From positions 1 to 5,393 of the forward strand of contig CAILTZ010000094.1 of assembly GCA_903837255.1 (NCBI GenBank): a DNA stretch of 5,393 nt, given 5' to 3'. A program made the position numbers and the translations under genes. Shown in pieces: positions 1-5,393 of this stretch. Source of the DNA: an uncultured Pirellula sp. Lineage in GTDB: Bacteria; Planctomycetota; Planctomycetia; Pirellulales; Pirellulaceae. The stretch's first letter is position 1; every line of letters begins with the position of its first letter. The notes under the pieces are model-generated. The model was not told the origin of the DNA and searched no databases. It was given only the letters and a program-made list of their open reading frames with translations.

Positions 1-596
1 GGGAACTTGACTCGCAAGTTTTTCACACACATTTGGATCCCCTTCGCGGCCGCTTCCACGCCCGTTTCCGGTGTGAAGAACATGTTGTTGTTGCCGATCA
101 TCAGTAGGATCGTTTTGGGCTCGAGCCCATCGACACCACCGTGATCTAGTCGCCACAGGACGTTTTGAGTTTTGTCCCCTCCGATCCCGATGTTGATCGC
201 TTTGAAATCCGGAAAGTTTCTTTTCCAGGAGTCAGCCCATTGAATCGTAATGCTGTCGCCAACCAGTAGAGCATCGACCGGCCCCGGGTTGGCTTGAACA
301 GTTTTGACGTGCCCCTCGTGCAATTTGAGCCAGGAGTCACCGCCGAAATAACCCGCACAGGGGATGACAGGCCACCAATGTGGTAGATGTTTGTTTGACT
401 CGCGGCCTGGCCGTCGATCGTGCTCGGGCTTTTCGACCACATACGCTCGCTCTTCGGGGGTAAGAGGCCAGCCGGTTGTTTGTGGATCCATCTTACCCTC
501 GACGTAAGGAGGATAAGGATAGTCTTGAGCGATCGCATTCGAGCTTATCGAGACCATAGCAACAACAAGAGCAAGCCAGCCGAGCAGATGTTTCAT
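1..596 (-). CDS. Exported SGNH/GDSL-type esterase, PAF-acetylhydrolase IB-like (C-terminus beyond window)
   Basis: The frame is open to the window edge and encodes the first 198 residues. Residues 1-23 form a signal peptide (short basic start, hydrophobic core, SNAIA then Q), so the enzyme is probably exported. A Pro-rich, charged linker (about 24-105) precedes the SGNH fold: block I LLVGDSIT with nucleophile Ser115, block II IGIGGDKTQN near 136-145, and block III GNNN at 168-171. The stretch GGDKTQNVLWRLDHG closely resembles alpha-subunits of platelet-activating factor acetylhydrolase IB. Block III is usually GxND; PAF-AH relatives often have GTNN, so the final Asn is not a defect. The catalytic Asp and His blocks lie outside the window. 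Family members remove acetyl or other short acyl esters from lipids or carbohydrates; the substrate cannot be read here. The ATG at 596 fits the signal peptide; only a weak AGGAT precedes it. It lies 54 bases after the acetyltransferase gene and is probably co-transcribed with it. Confidence 0.9.
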   Translation of the reverse strand, partial: MKHLLGWLALVVAMVSISSNAIAQDYPYPPYVEGKMDPQTTGWPLTPEERAYVVEKPEHDRRPGRESNKHLPHWWPVIPCAGYFGGDSWLKLHEGHVKTVQANPGPVDALLVGDSITIQWADSWKRNFPDFKAINIGIGGDKTQNVLWRLDHGGVDGLEPKTILLMIGNNNMFFTPETGVEAAAKGIQMCVKNLRVKF

Positions 597-650
597 TGGT
601 AAGCTAAATCCTGGTTTTGTTGGTTTGTTTTTTGTCCCTGAGGGCTCAGT
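597..650. other. Short intergenic gap between acetyltransferase and esterase genes
   Basis: These 54 bases hold a short inverted repeat (CTGA-GCCC-TCAG on the minus strand near 640-651) followed, in the direction of transcription, by an A-rich rather than T-rich tract. It is therefore not a rho-independent terminator for the genes on this strand. No promoter is visible, which agrees with co-transcription of the two flanking genes. Confidence 0.4.
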
Positions 651-1805
651 CTAGAGACGCAAGAACATTCGCTTTTTGTACATCACGATTAGCAGGGTGC
701 ACTTGCAGACCAGAGCACCGGCAAGAAGAACGATATCTCGATCCACATACTCCAAGTTCGCGATACCTTTAAGGAAGAACTCGGAGATCTTTCCAAAGGG
801 AACGATTCGTTGGAGCATGTAAATCGTGATCGCATTGGCACCGATGACGATCCACAGCCAGGCCCAGCCTCGGAATCCGAGCCCATCGATCACTCCATAA
901 AACACTGACAAAAGCATCAGGCTCCAACCACCAGCGACCAGTACAAAAGAGCTGGTCCACAGGTTTTTGATGATTGGGAAATAATTTCCCCAGAAGGTAC
1001 CGAGGATCACTAGGGCTGCGCCTAAGGCCATGAGTCCCGACGCTTTTTCTAGCTTCGAATAGCCACTTTGCAACCACCGGCCTGCTCCGATCCCCAGCAG
1101 CACAGTTGCCACGGCGGGGATCGTCGAGAGCAGCCCCTCGTTGTCCCCGTATCCATAGTATTTTTCCAAGATCTTTCCGGGCAGGAGCGTACGGTCCAGG
1201 TATCCCGAAAGGTTACCTGCCGGGGTCAGGTCGCCGGCTGTACCGCCGGGAACGGGAACCCAAGTCAGAATGCCCCAGTAACCCAGCAATATCGCGACCC
1301 AGACAGCGAACAATCCACGTGGACCGATATGGACTGCCAGCAGCGCAGCGATGCCATAGCAGATACCGATCCGTTGCAATACGCCCATCCATCGAAGCTG
1401 ATCCCAATCGAAGTTTTGGATACCGTTATAGATCAGCCCCATGAGCACTAGCAGAAAGGTGCGTCGCAATATTCTCATGTAGATCCTGGGCTTGCTCTCC
1501 CCGAGCTTGTTGAGCGAGAAGGGGATCGAGCACCCAACAAGCATCAGAAACAGAGGGAAGATCAAATCGTAAAAGCGAAAGCCTTCCCACTCAACATGCT
1601 CGAACTGTTCGGCCAGACCTGCGACCCAAGCGGTTGAGGCTCCAGCGAACGTTGTGGCGGGGACTAGGGCCAAGAGCTTTTTTACAAGCGTATCGGCACC
1701 CATGATCCAAAACATATCAAAGCCGCGCCGCGCATCGATCGAAAGCACGCGCGAGCTGGCAGTCTTGTCTATGGTTGGAACTTCGGATTGGACGTGCTGT
1801 TGCAT
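651..1805 (-). CDS. HGSNAT/DUF5009-family transmembrane acetyltransferase, NagX-like
   Basis: This integral membrane protein has 384 residues counted from the ATG at 1805. Visible marks of the heparan-alpha-glucosaminide N-acetyltransferase family are SIDARRGFDMFWIMG near the N-terminus (22-36), the block EHVEWEGFRFYDLIFP with His70 at the place of the active-site histidine of human HGSNAT, then RILRRTFLLVLMGL, RWMGVLQRIGICYG and GANAITIYML. About ten hydrophobic spans are visible, followed by a basic C-terminus. In the human enzyme acetyl groups from cytosolic acetyl-CoA are passed across the lysosomal membrane to a terminal glucosamine. Bacterial relatives such as NagX occur in N-acetylglucosamine utilisation clusters, but their reaction is poorly established. 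The frame extends upstream to a TTG at 1844 that overlaps the kinase stop codon as TTGA. I prefer the ATG because an AGGT lies 6 bases before it and the extra 13 residues show no family similarity. Family assignment is strong; substrate and direction are inferred. Confidence 0.9.
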   Translation of the reverse strand: MQQHVQSEVPTIDKTASSRVLSIDARRGFDMFWIMGADTLVKKLLALVPATTFAGASTAWVAGLAEQFEHVEWEGFRFYDLIFPLFLMLVGCSIPFSLNKLGESKPRIYMRILRRTFLLVLMGLIYNGIQNFDWDQLRWMGVLQRIGICYGIAALLAVHIGPRGLFAVWVAILLGYWGILTWVPVPGGTAGDLTPAGNLSGYLDRTLLPGKILEKYYGYGDNEGLLSTIPAVATVLLGIGAGRWLQSGYSKLEKASGLMALGAALVILGTFWGNYFPIIKNLWTSSFVLVAGGWSLMLLSVFYGVIDGLGFRGWAWLWIVIGANAITIYMLQRIVPFGKISEFFLKGIANLEYVDRDIVLLAGALVCKCTLLIVMYKKRMFLRL

Positions 1806-1811
1806 GGTCTG

Positions 1812-1815
1812 ACCT
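1812..1815 (-). promoter_or_regulatory. Shine-Dalgarno-like AGGT deciding the acetyltransferase start
   Basis: On the minus strand, AGGT followed by CAGACC sits directly before the ATG at 1805. The upstream TTG at 1844 has no comparable purine run at a useful distance. This is the main sequence reason for choosing the shorter 384-residue protein. Ribosome binding sites are weak throughout this window, so the argument is supportive rather than decisive. Confidence 0.4.
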
Positions 1816-1840
1816 GAGTATTGGATGTGGGATTCCCTGG

Positions 1841-2989
1841 TCAATCGACCCGGGTTCTAGGTGTTTCATCTAATAGAGCGGCCATCACAACCGCACCGAT
1901 TACCGGCTGGCTGACTTGATGGCTAAGAGCCGGTGGCATTTGCATCCGTTCAAGATGCCTGAGGATTGTCGGTACAAGGGGCGATTTTCCCAGAAGTGTT
2001 CCGCCGCTGAAGGCAAGTCCATATTGGCCTGGCTGTAGTCCGATCCGCATTGCCCCCGCAGCGATCAACTCCGCCAGATCCACAGAGGCATATTCAAGCA
2101 ACTTGCTCGCGATCAGATCGCTCGAAGCAAACTGCACAACCGTCTGGTACAAGCTCGCGATTTTGGGTCTTGGGATCGGTTGTGTATAGATTCGAGGAAT
2201 CAAATCGATCGCGCCATCGCACCCCATCTCTTTGAGCACCGCGCGATGCATCGGGGAAAATTCCTCGCCTGCATCATGAGCCCTACATACCTCTTTGATC
2301 GCTGACAACCCGATCGCGAATCCACTGCCCTCGTCCCCCAGCAAATAACCCCAGCCCCCAACGCGCGTTGCCTGCAGAGGAACCTCAAACAACGGATGAC
2401 AGTCTTCCCTATTCTCCTTGGGTTCACGAGCTGATTCGGACCGACTAGAAGCACCAGCCGAATCGTCCTTGGTTGCCGAAACGATCGAACCGGTCCCTGA
2501 AATGAGGGTTACGCTGTTGTTCCAAAGGCGGCTGCCTTGTGAATAAAGCGACGGATTGTGCAGATCCCGAGTCTCCCATAATGCCGCCCAGCGAATCGGT
2601 GTGACATCTTCGCTGACCCGAACACGCTCGGCAAGGTTCGCCTGCTGGACCCACTGTGCCACAGGGATACGCTGGTCGGCTTGCCCAACTCCTGCCATGC
2701 ATACGCAAATCGCATGGACTTTTTTCGACTCAATGCTCGCGCTTCGATATGCTAGAGCAACTGCCGAGAGCACATTTTCGTAAACCGTATCAAAGCCGAC
2801 CGAGCGAGGGTTGCCTGGCCCGGATTCCCCAGATCCGATCACACGGATCGAATTGGACCAATGCAATTTGTCGGAAGCTGAATTGTTTGTGGTTGTTTTC
2901 GCAGGGCGTGCGAAAGCCAAACACGCTTTGGTTTTCGAACCGCCCGCGTCGACTCCAATCACCAAACGCTCCAGCGAGTCGCTGTCCAT
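1841..2989 (-). CDS. BadF/BadG/BcrA/BcrD-family kinase, N-acetylglucosamine kinase-like
   Basis: This 382-residue protein belongs to the ASKHA (actin/hexokinase/Hsp70) superfamily and probably phosphorylates an amino sugar with ATP in the cytoplasm. Motifs in order: phosphate-1 loop GVDAGGSKTKA (12-22); GSGESGPGNP (52-61), the usual GGPAN-type sugar-binding region; CMAGVGQ (97-103); VSEDV (125-129), with Asp128 at the catalytic-base position corresponding to the Asp of human NAGK; phosphate-2 loop LISGTGS (162-168); GGWGYLLGDEGSG (211-223), a signature of NAGK-like members; and adenosine-binding LAFSGG (325-330). Two hydrophilic insertions stand out, at about 29-47 and 173-208; neither disrupts a motif. 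There is no Cys cluster, which argues against the 2-hydroxyacyl-CoA dehydratase activator branch. The ATG at 2989 is preceded only by GGGG about ten bases upstream. The gene is first in a probable operon with the membrane acetyltransferase, a pairing that supports amino-sugar kinase over other BadF functions. Exact substrate is inferred. Confidence 0.88.
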   Translation of the reverse strand: MDSDSLERLVIGVDAGGSKTKACLAFARPAKTTTNNSASDKLHWSNSIRVIGSGESGPGNPRSVGFDTVYENVLSAVALAYRSASIESKKVHAICVCMAGVGQADQRIPVAQWVQQANLAERVRVSEDVTPIRWAALWETRDLHNPSLYSQGSRLWNNSVTLISGTGSIVSATKDDSAGASSRSESAREPKENREDCHPLFEVPLQATRVGGWGYLLGDEGSGFAIGLSAIKEVCRAHDAGEEFSPMHRAVLKEMGCDGAIDLIPRIYTQPIPRPKIASLYQTVVQFASSDLIASKLLEYASVDLAELIAAGAMRIGLQPGQYGLAFSGGTLLGKSPLVPTILRHLERMQMPPALSHQVSQPVIGAVVMAALLDETPRTRVD

Positions 2990-3189
2990 GCTTAGATAAC
3001 CCCAATCAAGCCAAAAGAAAGTGCCCCAGATGTACGAGCGCTAAATGAATGAGCGAACCAGGGGAGCATTGTAATGACGTTTACGTTGAATTTATTGAAA
3101 AAGTATAATCGATTGGAGGAAATTAGAAGCCAGGGTTTTGAAATTGATCCTGTAGTGGGCGATTTCCGGCCTGCCCGCCTACGGCTTGG
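2990..3189. other. 200-base intergenic region ahead of the kinase operon
   Basis: This is the largest non-coding stretch. It separates the activator stop codon from the kinase start and is more AT-rich than the genes, especially at 3081-3125. It contains a TATACT box reading toward the kinase, two imperfect -24/-12-like sequences (3118-3132 and 3010-3025), a 10-base near-palindrome ACGT-TT-ACGT at 3077-3086, and a direct repeat TTGAA...TTGAA at 3086-3099. No open frame in it looks like a gene. The GC-rich bases just after the activator stop (3151-3180, GGGC and GCCC about twelve bases apart) could pair weakly but lack a following T-run, so I do not call a terminator. Confidence 0.6.
3102..3107 (-). 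promoter_or_regulatory. Possible sigma-70-type -10 box for the kinase operon
   Basis: The minus strand reads GATTATACTT here, giving a TATACT hexamer about 113 bases before the kinase ATG, within the AT-rich part of the gap. The sequence 17 bases further upstream (GCTTCT at 3125-3130) is a poor -35 match. This is therefore a position-based suggestion with one good element, and could be chance in AT-rich DNA. Confidence 0.22.
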
Positions 3190-5064
3190 TCAATGGTATT
3201 CGCTGCGGTCGATTCGATAGCTTTCGAGTTTTCGGTAGATGGTTGCTCTGGAGATCCCGAGCATCTCGCAAGCATCCGGGACGCTGCCTTTGGAACGTCG
3301 CAGCGCTTCGCGAATCAGTCGCTGTTCCCACTGCTCGATATTCAACGAATCCAGCTCTAGATCATTAAGAGCTTCGTTTAGCGAAAGTTCGCTCGCTTTG
3401 ATCTCGTTTGCGTTGGCCAAAACCACGGCGCTATCGATCACGTTCCTCAACTGCCTTACGTTACCTGGCCAGGAGTACTTGCGAAGCTTATCCAGAGCTT
3501 GATCCGATAGCTTCAGTTGCGGCCTGCCATGAAATTTCGAGAAGTGCTCGAAGAAATGCTGGATCAGCAGATCGATGTCGGTTTCTCGCTGTCGCAATGG
3601 AGGAACAACAAGTTCAAAGACACTCAGCCGATAGTAGAGATCTTCGCGAAAACGCTTCTCCTGCACGAACTCCTTGAGATCGCGATTCGTAGCCGCAATC
3701 ACTCGAACATCGACCTTCACCTCCTTGCGGCCCCCCACCGGAAGAAACGGGTGACCTTCAAGTATCCTCAGCAACTTGGCTTGGCCCTCGAGCGTCATCT
3801 CCCCGATTTCGTCAAGGAACAGGGTGCTGTTGCTAGCTTGCTCGAACCAGCCCACATGGTCTTTGTCCGCGCCGGTAAATGCTCCCTTGACGTGCCCAAA
3901 TAGCTGGCTTTCCATCAGCTCTGAGGGAATCGCAGCGCAGTTGACACTCAACATTGGACGATCCGCGCGGGAACTAGCCCGGTGAATGGCTCTTGCAACT
4001 AGCTCTTTGCCCGAGCCACTCTCGCCTCGGATCAGGATCGATCCAGACGCCCTTGCCACCCGCACGATCTTCTCTTTCAGCTCAGTCATCGTAGGACTGG
4101 TCCCTAAGAGCTCGTCGAACTCAGCATTGCGATTCTGAAGGCGATCGTGATTGATCCTCAACACCTGAGATTCTCGGACCCGTACAAACGTGGCCGATAG
4201 AATGCTCGATGCTGCGATCGCAAAGTCGAACGCATGCGGAGGAAAAATCTCCTTTTCGCGATACAAGTGGATCGCTCCAATCGTCTTGCGATCTTCCAGC
4301 AGCGGTACGCAGATCGCATCTTTAAAGGACCGCAGCGCTCCGTCCTTGCTCGGCGCACTCTTCTCCTTGGCAGTCTCCTGCTGCATCCAAACGGCCTTTC
4401 CATGCTTGCAAACCATCTCCGTCAGTTGGTCGCTGAGATCAAGCTTTTTGCTCTTGGGGCCGTCAGGAAACTGATGGCTCACATCGAGCAATCCATACTC
4501 GTTGGCCACCAAAATTGCCACTGCGGTGGCCTGAGTACGCTTGCGCAAAAGTTCAATCGCAATACTGGCCACTTCGCCAGGCGTCGATAACGAAATGCAA
4601 TTGATCGATAGCTGATGCAAATCCGCTATGTCCTCGTTACGCCCAGCCTCTTTGAGCGCATGAAAAGCGTTCATCCCGGGCGCGATGTTCATCGAACTCG
4701 ACTCGCTACCCTCCTCGGGCTTGAGATCCGCCGATTGATTCAAAACCTCGACTGTCTGCTCATCGGTACTCGTTGCATCAACGAAACAAAGGGATGTTCC
4801 ACCCATTCGGATCTCGTCACCGTCGGCCAGCACCGCCACGTCGGTCTTCGAACGGTTTACCGTGGTGCCATTTCGAGAACCTGCATCGACAATTGTCCAG
4901 CGTGCATTGCTGTAGTGGATCTTGGCATGAACCCGCGAGCAAAGCGGATCATTGAGCTGGACTTGGCACTCCGCCCCACGCCCAATCAAGGTTTCGATGT
5001 GACGGTTCAAGGGCAGCTTGGCATTCAAGTCCGTACCGCGAATAACCTTCAAATAACTGGACAT
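3190..5064 (-). CDS. FHA-GAF-AAA+-Fis sigma-54-dependent transcriptional activator
   Basis: This complete 624-residue enhancer-binding protein starts at the ATG at 5064. Residues 1-98 are an FHA domain (GRG 28-30, SRVH 43-46, SRNGT 63-67), which binds phosphothreonine peptides. A Ser/Glu-rich linker leads to a GAF sensor domain at about 150-298. The AAA+ domain (about 318-545) has Walker A GESGSGKE (347-354), the sigma-54-contacting GAFTGA loop (394-399), Walker B TLFLDEIGE (414-422), sensor I AATNRDL (457-463), FREDLYYRL (472-480) and WPGNVRQLRN (532-541). A Fis-type helix-turn-helix ends the protein (about 578-616, LGISRATIYRKL). All catalytic motifs are intact, so ATP-driven opening of sigma-54 promoters is expected. 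There is no receiver domain; input probably comes from a Ser/Thr kinase through FHA or a ligand through GAF. The frame reaches a TTG at 5097, but the likely promoter lies only about a dozen bases above it and the FHA fold begins at SSYLKVI, favouring the ATG. No Shine-Dalgarno precedes either start. Confidence 0.93.
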   Translation of the reverse strand: MSSYLKVIRGTDLNAKLPLNRHIETLIGRGAECQVQLNDPLCSRVHAKIHYSNARWTIVDAGSRNGTTVNRSKTDVAVLADGDEIRMGGTSLCFVDATSTDEQTVEVLNQSADLKPEEGSESSSMNIAPGMNAFHALKEAGRNEDIADLHQLSINCISLSTPGEVASIAIELLRKRTQATAVAILVANEYGLLDVSHQFPDGPKSKKLDLSDQLTEMVCKHGKAVWMQQETAKEKSAPSKDGALRSFKDAICVPLLEDRKTIGAIHLYREKEIFPPHAFDFAIAASSILSATFVRVRESQVLRINHDRLQNRNAEFDELLGTSPTMTELKEKIVRVARASGSILIRGESGSGKELVARAIHRASSRADRPMLSVNCAAIPSELMESQLFGHVKGAFTGADKDHVGWFEQASNSTLFLDEIGEMTLEGQAKLLRILEGHPFLPVGGRKEVKVDVRVIAATNRDLKEFVQEKRFREDLYYRLSVFELVVPPLRQRETDIDLLIQHFFEHFSKFHGRPQLKLSDQALDKLRKYSWPGNVRQLRNVIDSAVVLANANEIKASELSLNEALNDLELDSLNIEQWEQRLIREALRRSKGSVPDACEMLGISRATIYRKLESYRIDRSEYH

Positions 5065-5110
5065 GGAACCGGGGAGGTAAAAAGGACTGTTCGCCAACTA
5101 AGTGTCCAGG

Positions 5111-5139
5111 ATTATAGACGAACTGTCTCATTTTGCTAC
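5111..5139 (-). promoter_or_regulatory. Probable sigma-70-type promoter of the activator gene
   Basis: The minus strand carries a perfect TATAAT at 5116-5111. Seventeen bases upstream is GTAGCA (5139-5134), and nineteen bases upstream an alternative TTGTAG (5141-5136); both are modest -35 matches. Transcription would start near 5104, leaving a leader of about 40 bases to the ATG at 5064 but under ten to the TTG at 5097. The position between the two genes fits separate expression of the activator. The -10 is convincing by eye, the -35 is not. Confidence 0.45.
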
Positions 5140-5152
5140 AAGCGATTGCTTC

Positions 5153-5393
5153 CTATCGGTTGCAGTCTTTGCAGTTCGGATTGACCGGGCTACCGATCGT
5201 TGCTCCAGATGATGGAGGCACCATGGATGCCGGTGCGGGCGCAGGTGCCGCTGCGATCCCTGATGGGGTCGCATAAGAGGCCGGGGGACCATACGTAGGC
5301 TGCACGGACATCGGAGCGTAAACCCCAGGTCGATTTGAAGCGAAATGGCACATGCCCCAATTATCGCACTTCCACTGTTCGACGCTTCGGCAC
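5153..5393 (-). CDS. C-terminal part of an unrecognised Pro/Ala-rich, Cys-containing protein
   Basis: I do not recognise this protein. The frame stays open to the window edge and gives the last 79 residues before a TAG stop at 5153. It begins with a Cys/Trp-containing segment (CRSVEQWKCDNWGMCHF, three cysteines within fifteen residues), continues through a Tyr/Pro stretch and an Ala-Pro run (AAAPAPAPAS), and ends with a CxxC pair in NPNCKDCNR. Low complexity and cysteines suggest a secreted or envelope protein, but the N-terminus that would show a signal peptide is outside the window. An internal ATG at 5353 could start a 66-residue protein, but the open frame above it and the cysteine pattern spanning it make a longer gene more likely. 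It reads in the same direction as the activator, 88 bases upstream of the chosen activator ATG. No terminator is evident between them. Confidence 0.55.
   Translation of the reverse strand, partial: CRSVEQWKCDNWGMCHFASNRPGVYAPMSVQPTYGPPASYATPSGIAAAPAPAPASMVPPSSGATIGSPVNPNCKDCNR

Noticed and set aside
146..538. 130-codon minus-strand frame within the esterase gene
   Set aside because: It is in another frame of the same strand as the esterase. The esterase frame has a signal peptide and all three visible SGNH blocks; this one has none.
1068..1451. Overlapping plus-strand frames of 112-127 codons
   Set aside because: They are antisense to the membrane acetyltransferase, whose family motifs are clear; the translated products are Arg/Pro/Gln-rich with no domain.
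3104..3109. TATAAT on the plus strand in the intergenic gap
   Set aside because: It would drive transcription into the 3' end of the activator in antisense, has no good -35, and no plus-strand gene follows. The GGAGGA at 3115-3120 is not followed by a usable start and frame.
3151..3180. Possible terminator after the activator
   Set aside because: GGGC and GCCC can pair for only about four bases around a twelve-base loop, and no T-run follows in the direction of transcription.
5141..5152. AAGC-GATT-GCTT inverted repeat just after the stop of the Cys-rich protein gene
   Set aside because: The stem is only four base pairs with no T-run, too weak to call a terminator.
4615..5184. 189-codon open frame on the plus strand
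   Set aside because: It lies almost wholly antisense to the FHA-GAF region of the activator, shows no recognisable motif, and has the Arg/Cys-rich composition of a shadow frame.
1..5393. Mobile elements, CRISPR arrays, tRNA/rRNA genes, riboswitches
   Set aside because: No transposase or integrase motif, spaced repeat array, cloverleaf or conserved RNA motif was visible on reading both strands by eye.

Overview
The window looks like a bacterial chromosome segment of moderate GC, probably from a planctomycete of the Rhodopirellula/Blastopirellula type. That guess rests on the regulator architecture (FHA-GAF-AAA+-Fis), an exported SGNH hydrolase of the PAF-acetylhydrolase type, long loop insertions in a standard enzyme, and mostly weak Shine-Dalgarno sequences. 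It is inference from protein style, because no 16S rRNA or other marker is present. Every supported gene lies on the minus strand, so transcription reads from high to low coordinates.

Layout in transcription order: (i) 5393-5153, the C-terminal end of an unrecognised Pro/Ala-rich protein with several cysteines, open at the window edge; (ii) a short gap with a good TATAAT -10 box at 5111-5116; (iii) 5064-3190, a complete sigma-54-dependent activator with an N-terminal FHA domain, a GAF sensor, an AAA+ domain with intact GAFTGA, and a Fis-type helix-turn-helix; (iv) a 200-base AT-richer intergenic region (3189-2990) that probably holds the promoter of the next cluster; (v) 2989-1841, a BadF/BadG-family sugar kinase resembling N-acetylglucosamine kinase; (vi) 1805-651, a multi-span membrane acetyltransferase of the HGSNAT/DUF5009 (NagX-like) family that keeps the family histidine; (vii) 596-1, the N-terminal part of an exported SGNH/GDSL esterase, open at the window edge.

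Genes v-vii are closely spaced (35 and 54 bases) and co-directional, so they are likely one operon. A BadF-type kinase beside a NagX-like membrane protein recalls N-acetylglucosamine utilisation clusters in Proteobacteria. Adding a secreted esterase suggests a module that acetylates, deacetylates and phosphorylates amino sugars or acetylated glycans across the cytoplasmic membrane. The upstream activator is a plausible but unproven controller. The only -24/-12-like sequences seen ahead of the kinase are imperfect. No RNA gene, mobile element, CRISPR array or convincing terminator was seen.
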